From assembly GCA_047936785.1 (NCBI GenBank), contig CP176394.1: a DNA stretch of 64,000 nt; one strand, written 5' to 3'. Numbering within the stretch: position 1 is the stretch's first letter; every line of letters starts with the position of its first letter. This document shows positions 16,399 to 25,145 of this stretch, in pieces. The notes below the pieces were generated by a model. That model was not told where the DNA came from, searched no databases, and saw nothing but the letters and a program-made list of their open reading frames with translations. This DNA comes from Acidaminobacterium chupaoyuni (lineage in GTDB: Bacteria; Bacillota; Clostridia; Oscillospirales; Butyricicoccaceae). A program made the translations under genes and the position numbers.

Positions 16399-16743
16399 AT
16401 GCACCATACGGTTTCGCTTTGTGAAAACAATCGGTTTCGTGGGCTTTATGCTCGGGGCAAAACGGCGGCGGCGCCCACCATCGCGGTGTATACCCGAAAA
16501 AACAAGCTCAAAACCACCTCGCGCCTGGGCATCACCACAAGCGTGAAGCTGGGATGCGCGGTAGAGCGCAATAAAGCAAGGCGGCGCATCCGCGAATGTT
16601 ACCGCACCCACGAGCAGCTGCTGCAGCCCGGTTATGATATCGTAATCGTTGCGCGCGCCCGCGTGCTGACAAAGCCGTATCAAGCCCTGGAGGGTGACAT
16701 GATGGCTCTATTTCAGAAACTGGGTTTGCTGAAAAAGATATGA
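16399..16743 (+). CDS. rnpA: ribonuclease P protein component
   Basis: The 114-residue protein has the conserved RNR region as ERNKARRRIRECYR near residues 54-68 and the following strand YDIVIVARAR. It binds the RNase P RNA and helps remove tRNA 5' leaders. Its stop overlaps the start of yidD by four bases (ATGA), giving translational coupling. The ATG at 16399 has a weak GAGGC site. Confidence 0.95.
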   Translation: MHHTVSLCENNRFRGLYARGKTAAAPTIAVYTRKNKLKTTSRLGITTSVKLGCAVERNKARRRIRECYRTHEQLLQPGYDIVIVARARVLTKPYQALEGDMMALFQKLGLLKKI

Positions 16744-16952
16744 AAAAACTTGTGCTTTCCGCGATCAGGTTTTATCGAAGGCGGCTTTCGGGGATGAAAC
16801 GAACACCCACCTGCCGCTTTATTCCGTCTTGCTCGCAATATGCGCTGGAAGCAATCGAGAAGCACGGCCTTTTGAGGGGCGGCGCTTTGGCGATTTGGCG
16901 AATTTTGCGTTGTAACCCCTTTTGTAAAGGCGGATATGACCCGGTTCCGTAG
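16740..16952 (+). CDS. yidD: membrane protein insertion efficiency factor YidD
   Basis: The 70-residue protein shows the family signature TCRFIPSCSQYALEAIEKHG and ends with NPFCKGGYDPVP. YidD is a small membrane-associated protein that assists YidC-dependent insertion, and its gene sits between rnpA and yidC as in most bacteria. Confidence 0.96.
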   Translation: MKKLVLSAIRFYRRRLSGMKRTPTCRFIPSCSQYALEAIEKHGLLRGGALAIWRILRCNPFCKGGYDPVP

Positions 16953-17029
16953 TCGTCAGGAGGGTTTTGAACAGCAGAAGCCCCCGCTGAATAAGGTTCT
17001 GCAAACATACTGGCAGAAGGAGAAAATCT

Positions 17030-17959
17030 ATGCTCGATTTTATAGCGGTCCCTTTTGGTTACGCTATGCGTTTCATTTATGATATGGTGGGCAATTACGG
17101 CCTGTCGATCATTCTGTTCACACTGTTTACGCAATTGGTTCTTTTGCCCCTTAACTGGAAACAGAAAAAGGGGATGGTGGATGTGCAGCGCATCCAGCCG
17201 AAAATGATGGAGCTGCAAAAAAAATATGCAAACAACCGGGATAAGTATGCGCAGGAAGTGCAGAAGCTTTATGATGAACAGGGCGTCAGCCCCATGACAG
17301 GCTGTCTGCCGATGCTGCTTACTTTTCCCATTATGATCGGTCTTTATTATGTGGTGGCCCGCCCCCTGACCTATTTTATGGGGCTCAACAGCGACCAGAT
17401 CTCCACCTTGGCAAAGGCGCTGAAGGTGACCGCCACAAACCCCTATACCCTTGAAATCGCGCTGGCGGGCGAGCTTTCGGCCAATTTCGCAACGGCGAAG
17501 GATATCGTTCCCGGCCTGATGCAGGTGAATTTCAATTTCCTGGGCCTGAATCTGGCGAAAACACCTTCTTTTAAAGATTTCTCGGTGTTGTGGATCATTC
17601 CTGTCCTTTCCGGCGCCACAGCTTATATGCAATCTTGGGTGATGCGCAAAATGCAGCAGCGTCAAGGCGCTGTGCAGGATGGCGCAATGAACACGCAAAA
17701 CGCCATGATGAACATCATGATGCCGGCGATGTCGATTTATTTCGGCTTCATTCTGCCTGCCGGGTTAGGTGTTTACTGGATCGCGCGCAATGTGTTCACC
17801 GTGGGGCAGGATCTGATCCTAACCCCCTATTTCATCCGCAAATCAAGGGAAAAAGAAGCCGCCCTGCTGGCGGCAAAGCCTCAGAAAAAGAAGAAAGCGG
17901 AACCTCAGCAGCTGACTGAGGGCGAGCAGCCCCCCAAGGATGACGAAGAGAACCGCTAA
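17030..17959 (+). CDS. yidC: membrane protein insertase YidC/OxaA
   Basis: The 309-residue protein has five or so membrane helices of the Oxa1/YidC core. The first cytoplasmic hairpin begins NWKQKKGMVDVQRIQPKMMELQ-type residues, and PMTGCLPMLLTFPIMIGLYY follows. The hydrophilic-groove region near the N-terminus lacks a lipobox Cys, unlike SpoIIIJ. The C-terminal tail is Lys/Glu-rich. It inserts proteins into the cytoplasmic membrane, with or without SecYEG. The ATG follows AGAAGGAG. Confidence 0.96.
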   Translation: MLDFIAVPFGYAMRFIYDMVGNYGLSIILFTLFTQLVLLPLNWKQKKGMVDVQRIQPKMMELQKKYANNRDKYAQEVQKLYDEQGVSPMTGCLPMLLTFPIMIGLYYVVARPLTYFMGLNSDQISTLAKALKVTATNPYTLEIALAGELSANFATAKDIVPGLMQVNFNFLGLNLAKTPSFKDFSVLWIIPVLSGATAYMQSWVMRKMQQRQGAVQDGAMNTQNAMMNIMMPAMSIYFGFILPAGLGVYWIARNVFTVGQDLILTPYFIRKSREKEAALLAAKPQKKKKAEPQQLTEGEQPPKDDEENR

Positions 17960-17988
17960 GAAGCAAAACATACGGAGGCAAGCAGCAA

Positions 17989-18663
17989 ATGTTGAAAAGT
18001 ATTGAAACAAAAGGCGATACCTTGGAAGCCGCCGTCGCCAACGCTTTGCAGCAACTGGGCAAGGAACGCGACGATGTGACGGTTGAAATTTTGGAAAAAG
18101 GCAAAAAAGGCTTTTTGGGCATGGGCTCTCAGCCCGCGCTGGTGCGCGTTTCTTATGAAACCTCGCCGGCTGCCACAGCCGAAGAGTTTTTGGCCGGCCT
18201 TTTAAATCGCTTTGGTGTGCCTTCCACCCTTGAGACCCGCGTTGAGGAAGAAAGCGACACCATCTTTATCAATATCTCGGGCGAGAATATGGGCGCCGTG
18301 ATCGGCCGCCGCGGCGATACCTTGGATTCGATTCAATATCTGACCTCGATCGTGGCAAACAAGGGCGAAGAAAAGCGCTGGCACATTGTTCTGGATACCG
18401 AGAATTACCGCGCAAAGCGCAAAGCAACGCTGGAAAAGCTGGCGGTGAACACCGCCCAGAAGGCCATGCGTTATAAGCGCAGCATCGCGCTGGAACCCAT
18501 GAACCCGCAGGAGCGCCGCATCATCCACGCGACCCTGCAGGAATATGAGGGCGTGACCACGCATTCCACCGGAACGGAACCCAACCGCAAGGTCATCGTG
18601 GTTCCCGACGGCGTGAAAGAAACAAAACCCGGCAGCCGCCCGCCGCGCGCGAGGCAGAATTAA
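17989..18663 (+). CDS. jag: Jag/KhpB RNA-binding protein
   Basis: The 224-residue protein has the Jag N-terminal domain (SIETKGDTLEAAVANAL; KKGFLGMGSQPA), a KH-like domain with GRRGDTLDSIQYL near residues 100-120 and an R3H domain (MNPQERRIIHATLQEYEGVTTHSTG-type residues). KhpB/Jag proteins bind RNA with KhpA and influence cell division and envelope synthesis. It is the last gene of this operon and is followed by a strong terminator. Confidence 0.95.
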   Translation: MLKSIETKGDTLEAAVANALQQLGKERDDVTVEILEKGKKGFLGMGSQPALVRVSYETSPAATAEEFLAGLLNRFGVPSTLETRVEEESDTIFINISGENMGAVIGRRGDTLDSIQYLTSIVANKGEEKRWHIVLDTENYRAKRKATLEKLAVNTAQKAMRYKRSIALEPMNPQERRIIHATLQEYEGVTTHSTGTEPNRKVIVVPDGVKETKPGSRPPRARQN

Positions 18664-18670
18664 AACAGGC

Positions 18671-18702
18671 AAGGGGCGAGAATGATTCTCGCCCCTTTTT
18701 TT
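18671..18702 (+). terminator. intrinsic terminator after jag
   Basis: A perfect stem, AAGGGGCGAGAAT paired with ATTCTCGCCCCTT, is followed by seven T. Confidence 0.92.
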
Positions 18703-18807
18703 GCCCAAAAACGAGGCATTTCTGAAAAAAATCCGCGAAATGCTTGTTTTTTGCGGCAAAATTCTTTATTCTAAAAGTATTCTTGAAGAAAGCAGGAGGG
18801 CTTGATT

Positions 18808-20163
18808 ATGAGCGAAACCATTGCGGCTTATTCGGGCGGCGCGCTGCCCGCGGCCATCGGCATCTGCCGCATCAGCGGGGAGGAAACCTTCGCGGTGATG
18901 GATCAGCTGTTCCGCCCGCTGCATGGCGGGGCCATGAGCGGCGGGCCGTTTTCAAAAATGCGCTATGGCGAAGTGATCGACAGCGATGGCCGCGTTTTGG
19001 ATATCTGCCTTGCGGTTTGCTATCGCGGCCCTCAGACCTATACCGGCGAAGATTCGGCCGAGATCTTCTGCCACGGCTCACAGGCCATCGTGGCGCGCAT
19101 CCTTTCGCGCTGTTATGAATCGGGCGCCCGCCCCGCCCGCGCGGGCGAATTCACCAAGCGCGCTTTTTTGGCGGGCAAGCTGGATCTGGCCGGGGCGGAA
19201 GCGGTGGCCGATCTGATCTATGCGCCTTCTGCCGAGGCGGCGAAAAACGCTTCGGCCCTGCTGAAAGGCGGCGTTTCCCAGCAGATCCGCCGGATGCAAA
19301 CCAAAATCATGGATCTTTTGACCCATTTTTATGCGGTTTGCGATTATCCCGATGAGGATATCGACCCCTTTTTGCAGAAAGACGCGCAGGAAAGTTTGGA
19401 AGAGATCGCGCGGGAGCTGGAGCGCCTGTTTGCGGGTTATGAGCGCGGCCGCACACTGACAGAGGGCCTGCCCGTGACGATCCTCGGCAAGCCCAATGTG
19501 GGCAAATCTTCGCTTCTCAACGCCTTGGCGGGCTATGACCGCGCCATTGTGACGGAAGAAGCCGGCACCACCCGCGATATCGTGACGGAAACCATCTCTT
19601 GCGGCGGAACGCTGCTTCGTCTTTCGGATACGGCGGGCCTGCGCAGCGCGGAAAGCCTTGCCGAGCGCATCGGCGTGGAAAAAGCCAAAGAAAGCGCCGC
19701 CCAAAGCGCTGTGCTGCTTTGCGTGTTCGATGCGTCGCGCCCCTTGGAGGCCGATGACGAGACCGTTCTGCATCAGGCGCAGGGCAAAACCGCCTGCGCC
19801 ATCGTGAATAAAACCGATCTTTGCGGCGAGATCGCGCCCGAGATCCGCGGCGCGTTTGAAACGATTTTTCCCATCAGCGCGCAGACAGGCCGGGGCATCG
19901 AGCCGCTGGTGGAATGGCTGGCCGGTTTGGCAAAGCCCGCCGGCGACGAGGTTTTGGTCACCAGCGCCCGCCAGGCCGAGCTGATGCGCCGCGCCGCCCA
20001 GGATTGCCGCCGCGCCGCCGAAAGCGCCGCCCTGGGCATGACGGCGGATGCCTTTTTATCCGATGCCGAACGCGCCGGCCATCTGCTCAGCGAGCTGCTG
20101 GGCGAAAGCGTTTCCGAAGATATCGTGCATGGCATTTTCTCGCGTTTTTGCGTAGGAAAATAA
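18808..20163 (+). CDS. mnmE: tRNA modification GTPase MnmE
   Basis: The 451-residue protein has an N-terminal tetrahydrofolate-binding domain (SGGALPAAIGICRISG), a G domain with GKPNVGKSSLLNAL (G1), the DTAG G3 motif and NKTD (G4), and the conserved C-terminus FCVGK. With MnmG it installs the carboxymethylaminomethyl group on wobble U34. The start is ATG 18808 with AGGAGGG at 18794-18800. mnmG follows after about 135 bases. Confidence 0.97.
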   Translation: MSETIAAYSGGALPAAIGICRISGEETFAVMDQLFRPLHGGAMSGGPFSKMRYGEVIDSDGRVLDICLAVCYRGPQTYTGEDSAEIFCHGSQAIVARILSRCYESGARPARAGEFTKRAFLAGKLDLAGAEAVADLIYAPSAEAAKNASALLKGGVSQQIRRMQTKIMDLLTHFYAVCDYPDEDIDPFLQKDAQESLEEIARELERLFAGYERGRTLTEGLPVTILGKPNVGKSSLLNALAGYDRAIVTEEAGTTRDIVTETISCGGTLLRLSDTAGLRSAESLAERIGVEKAKESAAQSAVLLCVFDASRPLEADDETVLHQAQGKTACAIVNKTDLCGEIAPEIRGAFETIFPISAQTGRGIEPLVEWLAGLAKPAGDEVLVTSARQAELMRRAAQDCRRAAESAALGMTADAFLSDAERAGHLLSELLGESVSEDIVHGIFSRFCVGK

Positions 20164-20299
20164 CCGGGATCGCGCTGAAAAAGCGGCGCAGAAGGAAGCC
20201 GCTTTATCCCAAAACAGAGGCTTCGGCCGCTTGTGAAAAACAAAAGACAGCCGAAAACAGTTGAAAAAAGCAAAACCCAACGGGGGAGGAACAGTAGCT

Positions 20300-22180
20300 T
20301 TGGAATATCAAGCAGGAGAATATGAAGTGATCGTGATCGGCGCGGGCCACGCGGGCATCGAGGCCGCTTTGGCTTCGGCGCGGCTGGGCCGCCGCACTTT
20401 GATGATCACCACCAATTTAGATGCCATCGGCAACATGCCCTGCAACCCTTCCATCGGCGGCACGGCGAAAGGGCAGCTTGTGCGCGAGATCGACGCGCTG
20501 GGCGGCGAGATGGGCAAGGCGGCGGATGCCTGCGGCATCCAGTTCCGCATGCTCAACCGCGGCAAAGGCCCGGCGGTGCATTCGCCCCGCGCGCAGGCGG
20601 ACCGCGCGGCTTATAAAAATTACATGAAGCATACTTTGGAAAATTGCCCAAACCTTTTCATCCGCCAGGCAGAAGCCGCCCGCATCGACCGCGATGAAGA
20701 GGGAAGCGTCTGCGGCGTTTGCTGTGTGGGCGGCGCGTTTTTCAAAACGAAAGCGGTCGTGGTCTGCACCGGCACCTTTTTGAACGGGCGTGTGTTCATC
20801 GGCGAAGAAAACCATCCCTCCGGCCCCGATGGGCTGTATGCCGCAACGCATCTCACCGATTCGCTGCGCGCCATGGGGCTGACCATTCGCCGCTTTAAAA
20901 CGGGCACCCCCGCGAGAGTGGCAAAAAATTCCATAGATTTTTCCGGCATGGAGATCCAGAGCGGCGATGAGCCGCCCCGGCCGTTTTCTTATGACGCCGC
21001 GGGGCCGGTGAAAAATTCGGCGGTGTGTTATCTCACCTATACCAACGCCCGAACCCATGAAATCATCCGCGGCGCGCTGAGCCGCTCGCCCCTTTACTCG
21101 GGGGAGATCCATGGCGTGGGGCCGCGATACTGTCCTTCTATAGAGGATAAAGTTGTTAGATTTTCCACAAAAGAAAGACACCAGGTCTTTGTAGAGCCTT
21201 GCGGCGAAAATTCCGGTGAGATGTATTTGCAGGGGGTTTCGACCTCGCTGCCCGAGGATGTGCAGCTGCATTTTTTAAGAACCATTCCCGGTTTGGAAAA
21301 AGTGGAGATCATGCGCCCCGGTTATGCGATTGAATATGATTGCCTTGACCCCACCCAGCTGGAACTGACGCTGGGGGTGCGCGGGGTGAAGGGCCTTTAT
21401 GCCGCGGGGCAGATCTGCGGCACTTCGGGTTATGAAGAAGCCGCGGGGCAGGGGCTTTTGGCGGGGGCCAACGCCGCGCTGATGGCGGCGGGGCGCGAGC
21501 AGATCATTTTAGATCGCTCGGATGGATATTTGGGCACACTGGTGGATGACATCGTCAACAAGGGCACCAACGAGCCTTACCGCATGATGACCTCGCGCTC
21601 GGAATATCGGCTGCTGCTGCGGCAGGATAACGCCGATTTTCGGCTGATGCCCATTGGTGAAAAAATCGGGCTTGTGCGCCGCGAGCGGGTGGAGCAGATG
21701 CGGCGGGAATATGAGATGGCCCGCGAAGAAGTGAGCCGCATCGAAAAAGTGGGCCTTGCGCCCACCCCACGGCTGGCCGCTATTTTAGAGACCGCCCACA
21801 GCACGCCCATCACGGCGGGATGCCGCATGAGCGATCTGCTGCGCCGGCCGGAACTCAGCTATGAAGCCTTCGCGCCGCTGGATGAAAACCGCCCGTCGCT
21901 TTCTGAAAAGATCCGCGAGCAGGTGGAGATCATGCTGAAATATGAAGGCTATATCAAGCGTGAGCTGCGGGAAGTGGAAGAGCACAAAAGGCTGGAAGGC
22001 CGGCTGATCCCGCCCGAGCTGGATTACGGCAAGATCGTGAACCTCAGGCTGGAAGCGCGGCAGAAACTGAGCGACCAAAGGCCCAGAAGCATCGGCCAAG
22101 CCTCAAGAATATCGGGCGTAAGCCCTTCGGATATCGCGGCATTGATGATTGCACTGGCCCAAAAGGAGGAAAGCAGATGA
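20300..22180 (+). CDS. mnmG: tRNA uridine-5-carboxymethylaminomethyl modification enzyme MnmG
   Basis: The 626-residue FAD protein has the Rossmann motif VIGAGHAGIEAA near residues 12-23, PCNPSIGGTAKG, and the C-terminal MnmE-contacting region ending RISGVSPSDIAALMIAL. I place the start at TTG 20300 with GGGGGAGGA at 20282-20290; an ATG at 20261 has no ribosome site. It works in a complex with MnmE. Its stop overlaps the rsmG start (ATGA). Confidence 0.96.
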   Translation: MEYQAGEYEVIVIGAGHAGIEAALASARLGRRTLMITTNLDAIGNMPCNPSIGGTAKGQLVREIDALGGEMGKAADACGIQFRMLNRGKGPAVHSPRAQADRAAYKNYMKHTLENCPNLFIRQAEAARIDRDEEGSVCGVCCVGGAFFKTKAVVVCTGTFLNGRVFIGEENHPSGPDGLYAATHLTDSLRAMGLTIRRFKTGTPARVAKNSIDFSGMEIQSGDEPPRPFSYDAAGPVKNSAVCYLTYTNARTHEIIRGALSRSPLYSGEIHGVGPRYCPSIEDKVVRFSTKERHQVFVEPCGENSGEMYLQGVSTSLPEDVQLHFLRTIPGLEKVEIMRPGYAIEYDCLDPTQLELTLGVRGVKGLYAAGQICGTSGYEEAAGQGLLAGANAALMAAGREQIILDRSDGYLGTLVDDIVNKGTNEPYRMMTSRSEYRLLLRQDNADFRLMPIGEKIGLVRRERVEQMRREYEMAREEVSRIEKVGLAPTPRLAAILETAHSTPITAGCRMSDLLRRPELSYEAFAPLDENRPSLSEKIREQVEIMLKYEGYIKRELREVEEHKRLEGRLIPPELDYGKIVNLRLEARQKLSDQRPRSIGQASRISGVSPSDIAALMIALAQKEESR

Positions 22181-22893
22181 GCTTTACAAAAACCGTGGAA
22201 CAGGGATGTTTCACGTGGAACATTCCCGTTTCGGCGGAAATGCTGACCCAATGGGAGCGTTATGTGGAATTGCTGCTGGAAAAGAACCGGGTGATGAACC
22301 TGACGGCCATCACCGAGCCCGAAGAGGTGGCTGTGCGCCACATCTTAGATTGTCTGTTCCAGCTGACCTGCGCTTCTTTTGCGGGCAAAAAGGTCATCGA
22401 TATCGGCAGCGGCGGCGGGTTCCCCGGTGTTCCGCTGCAAATCGCCGCGCCCGATGCACGCTTCACTTTGCTGGATAGCCGCAAAAAACGGGTGGATTTT
22501 TTGGCGGAGGTCAGCGAGAAACTGGGGCTGCCCGCCGAACCCATCAGCGCCCGCGCCGAAGAATTCTGCGCCCAAAAGGGAAGAAGAGAAAGCTATGATC
22601 TGGCGGTATCCCGCGCGGTGGCGCCGCTGAACATTTTATGCGAGCTCTGCCTGCCCTTTGTGAAGGTGGGCGGAATGTTTTTGGCCATGAAAAGCGATAA
22701 TGAAGCCACCGCCGAAGAGATCGACACCGCAAAATCGGCCATCCGCAAACTGGGCGGCCGCTTGGCGGAATGCCGCGCCTATCAGCTGAACGGCGGCGAG
22801 ATCCGCCATCAGATGGTGCTGATCCAAAAAGAAAAGCCCACCCCGCCCGCGTTTCCGCGGCGGTATGCCAAAATAGAAGCGTCGCCCCTATAA
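22177..22893 (+). CDS. rsmG: 16S rRNA (guanine-527-N7) methyltransferase
   Basis: The 238-residue protein has the SAM-binding motif VIDIGSGGGFPGVPL near 72-86 and the family element ILDCLFQL. RsmG methylates G527 of 16S rRNA. The first codons include a parS-type palindrome (22207-22222), listed separately. It is translationally coupled to mnmG. Confidence 0.96.
   Translation: MSFTKTVEQGCFTWNIPVSAEMLTQWERYVELLLEKNRVMNLTAITEPEEVAVRHILDCLFQLTCASFAGKKVIDIGSGGGFPGVPLQIAAPDARFTLLDSRKKRVDFLAEVSEKLGLPAEPISARAEEFCAQKGRRESYDLAVSRAVAPLNILCELCLPFVKVGGMFLAMKSDNEATAEEIDTAKSAIRKLGGRLAECRAYQLNGGEIRHQMVLIQKEKPTPPAFPRRYAKIEASPL
22207..22222. promoter_or_regulatory. parS: parS centromere site
   Basis: TGTTTCACGTGGAACA differs at a single base from the B. 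subtilis-type consensus TGTTTCACGTGAAACA. It lies within rsmG and about 3 kb from parAB, where ParB is expected to load. Confidence 0.88.
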
Positions 22894-22999
22894 ACAAAAG
22901 CCGCAAAAGGCGTATTTTTGCGGGAAATGAGAAACGGGGCGGAAATTTGACAGAATTCTTTGCCGGATCGTGTTAGCATGGACCTAAGAGGTGATGGAC

Positions 23000-23806
23000 A
23001 TGCTGCCAATCTTGAAAATGCAAAAGGAGCGCCGCCAATTTAAAACGGTGCGCATCGAGCAGATCCGCGTGAATCCCAACCAGCCCCGCAAGCTGTTTCG
23101 GCCCGAAGAGATCGCCGAACTGGCGGAAAGCATCCGCACTTATGGCATTATCAACCCGCTGACTTTGCGCGACACACCATCGGGGTATGAGCTGGTGGCG
23201 GGGGAGCGCAGGCTGCGCGCCGCGAAACAGGCGGGGCTGGATTTTGTGCCCTGCATGATTTTGCCCATGACTTTGCAGGATTCGGCGCTGGTGGCGCTGG
23301 TGGAAAACTTGCAGCGGCAGGATCTGGATTATTTCGAAGAAGCTCTGGGCATTCGAAAACTGATGGAAAACTATCAGATGACCCAGCAGAATGTGGCCGA
23401 AAAACTGGGCAAAACACAATCGGCCGTGGCCAACAAGCTCAGGCTGCTGCGCCTGCCCGAAGAAGTGATGCAGATGCTGCGGGAAAACGGCATGACCGAG
23501 CGCCACGCAAGGGCGCTTTTGAAGCTTGGCGAACCCGAACAGCAGCTTGCCGCGCTGAAATATGTGATTCGCTATGGGCTGAATGTAAGCCAGACAGAAG
23601 CATATATCGAACGCCTGCTGGCCGAAAAGCCCGAAAAGAAGAAGCTGAAACCCCGCATTTTGAAAGATGTAAGGCTGTTCTTCAACACCATGAGCCGCGC
23701 GGTGGAAACGATGCGCATGGCGGGCATCGGCGCAGAGATCGACAAGGCTTATGAAGGGGAAGATATGGTGGTGACCATTCGCATCCCCGCCCAGCCGCAG
23801 GAATAA
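23000..23806 (+). CDS. noc: nucleoid occlusion protein Noc (ParB paralogue)
   Basis: The roughly 268-residue ParB-family protein has the ParB/Srx CTP-binding domain (RVNPNQPRKLFRPEEIAEL, LVAGERRLRAAKQAG, ENLQRQDLDYFEEA) and a helix-turn-helix (VAEKLGKTQSAVANKLRLL). It lies between rsmG and parAB and is one of two ParB-type genes here, which is the usual Noc arrangement. Its first residues (LPILKMQKERRQF) form a short amphipathic-like stretch, consistent with Noc membrane binding. I chose ATG 23000 with AGAGGTG upstream; ATG 22994 is possible. Confidence 0.85.
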   Translation: MLPILKMQKERRQFKTVRIEQIRVNPNQPRKLFRPEEIAELAESIRTYGIINPLTLRDTPSGYELVAGERRLRAAKQAGLDFVPCMILPMTLQDSALVALVENLQRQDLDYFEEALGIRKLMENYQMTQQNVAEKLGKTQSAVANKLRLLRLPEEVMQMLRENGMTERHARALLKLGEPEQQLAALKYVIRYGLNVSQTEAYIERLLAEKPEKKKLKPRILKDVRLFFNTMSRAVETMRMAGIGAEIDKAYEGEDMVVTIRIPAQPQE

Positions 23807-23835
23807 ACACAAACGGCTTGAAGCCGCCATAAAAA

Positions 23836-23882
23836 GCAAAGCAGTGCGACACCGTTTTTATGCGGCGCCGCACTGCTTTTTT
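23836..23882 (+). terminator. intrinsic terminator after noc
   Basis: AAAGCAGTGCG pairs with CGCACTGCTTT, followed by six or more T. Confidence 0.8.
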
Positions 23883-23993
23883 AAGCGATGAAAACACGGA
23901 TGCTGCTTTTTGATGTTCTAAACACCGTGAAAAAAGAAAAATCAACAAGAATCACACAGAAATAAACGCAAATCCTTTCAAAACAGAAGGAAG

Positions 23994-24104
23994 CATGATA
24001 TAATAATCGCAAAGCGATTATTATATTAATTTTCCGGCCCGCCTACGGCGATGGCCACTTTATATCATTCATGCTTTGCATTCATGATATAATAATCGCA
24101 AAGC
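23994..24104. repeat. palindromic intergenic repeat element (copy A)
   Basis: Two direct copies of CATGATATAATAATCGCAAAGC flank a 28-base core (24037-24064, beginning GCCCGCCTACGG and ending CCACTTTATA). The first copy extends into a perfect 12-bp hairpin with an AAA loop. The core recurs on the other strand at 30104-30131. Confidence 0.8.
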
Positions 24105-24371
24105 CACCATGGGTGGCGGCAATAACACGCCGCAGGAAGCAAGCCGCTGTGAGCGGCAGCAAGCCGCCATGGGCGGAAGAAGATGGAAAATATTACTGTG
24201 ATGCGGCGGGAATCTCTGCCGTGTGAAAAAAAGCATGGATCTGAGCGAATGAGGTGTGCTTCATAAAGCCGAAGCATTTGCGCGGCAAAAAGAGCGAAAG
24301 CGCATCAAATCATATAAAAACACGCAAAAACAGTGGATCTGGTAAGTTCCGGGGGAGTGAACGGAGGAATA

Positions 24372-25127
24372 ATGGGTAAAATCATAGCAGTAGCCAACCA
24401 AAAGGGCGGCGTTGGAAAAACCACAACGGCGGTGAATCTGGCCGCCTGTGTTGCGGCAAAACAGCGGCGTGTGCTTCTTTGCGATTTCGATCCGCAGGGG
24501 AACGCCACTTCCGGCTTCGGGGCCACCGATCAGGGAAAATACACGATTTATGATGTGATGGTGGGCGCCGCAGAGATCGGCAGCGCCGTTTTGCGCACAA
24601 AATGGTGCGATGTGATCCCCGCCAGCATCGATCTGGCCGCGGCCGAAGTGGAACTGGCCACGGTGGAAGGCCGCGAAAGGCGCCTGAAAGAAGCCCTTGG
24701 CCGCATCAAAGAAGATTATGATTATATTTTTATCGATTGCCCGCCTTCCTTGGGGGTGTTGACGCTGAACAGCCTTGTGGCCTGCGACACGGTTCTGGTG
24801 CCCATGCAGTGCGAATATTACGCGCTGGAAGGGCTGAGCCAGCTGGTCAATTCCATTCGAACCGTCAAACGCTCATTGAACCCGAAAATCGATATCGAAG
24901 GCATCGTTTTGACCATGTATGACGGCCGCACCAACCTGACCATTCAGGTGGCCGAAGAAATCAAAAAGTTCTTTGGCGAAAAGGTTTATTCCACGGTGGT
25001 GCCGCGCAATGTGCGCCTTTCCGAAGCGCCCAGCCACGGCATGCCGATCATCGCTTATGAAAAAACCTCTCGCGGCGCCGAAGCATACAGCGCCATCGCC
25101 GATGAATTTTTGCGCAGAAACCGATAA
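24372..25127 (+). CDS. parA: chromosome partitioning ATPase ParA/Soj
   Basis: The 251-residue protein has the deviant Walker A KGGVGKTTTAVNLA near residues 10-24, the CDFDPQGNAT switch and the FIDCPPSLG Walker B region. ParA/Soj binds DNA as an ATP dimer, is driven by ParB and also influences DnaA in Bacillus. The ATG follows a GGAGGA site; the frame extends to 24333 without one. parB follows after 18 bases and serS after that. Confidence 0.96.
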   Translation: MGKIIAVANQKGGVGKTTTAVNLAACVAAKQRRVLLCDFDPQGNATSGFGATDQGKYTIYDVMVGAAEIGSAVLRTKWCDVIPASIDLAAAEVELATVEGRERRLKEALGRIKEDYDYIFIDCPPSLGVLTLNSLVACDTVLVPMQCEYYALEGLSQLVNSIRTVKRSLNPKIDIEGIVLTMYDGRTNLTIQVAEEIKKFFGEKVYSTVVPRNVRLSEAPSHGMPIIAYEKTSRGAEAYSAIADEFLRRNR

Positions 25128-25145
25128 CGAAAGGGGACGGGGGAA

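Larger units (their letters stand above)
23807..24371. other. repeat-bearing spacer between noc and parA
   Basis: No gene is supported. It contains a terminator for noc (23836-23882), a 27-base perfect hairpin at 23999-24025, two copies of a 22-base repeat (23994-24015 and 24083-24104), a 28-base core shared with another intergenic site (24037-24064), and further short GCAAGCCGC-type units from 24120 to 24180. Confidence 0.7.
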
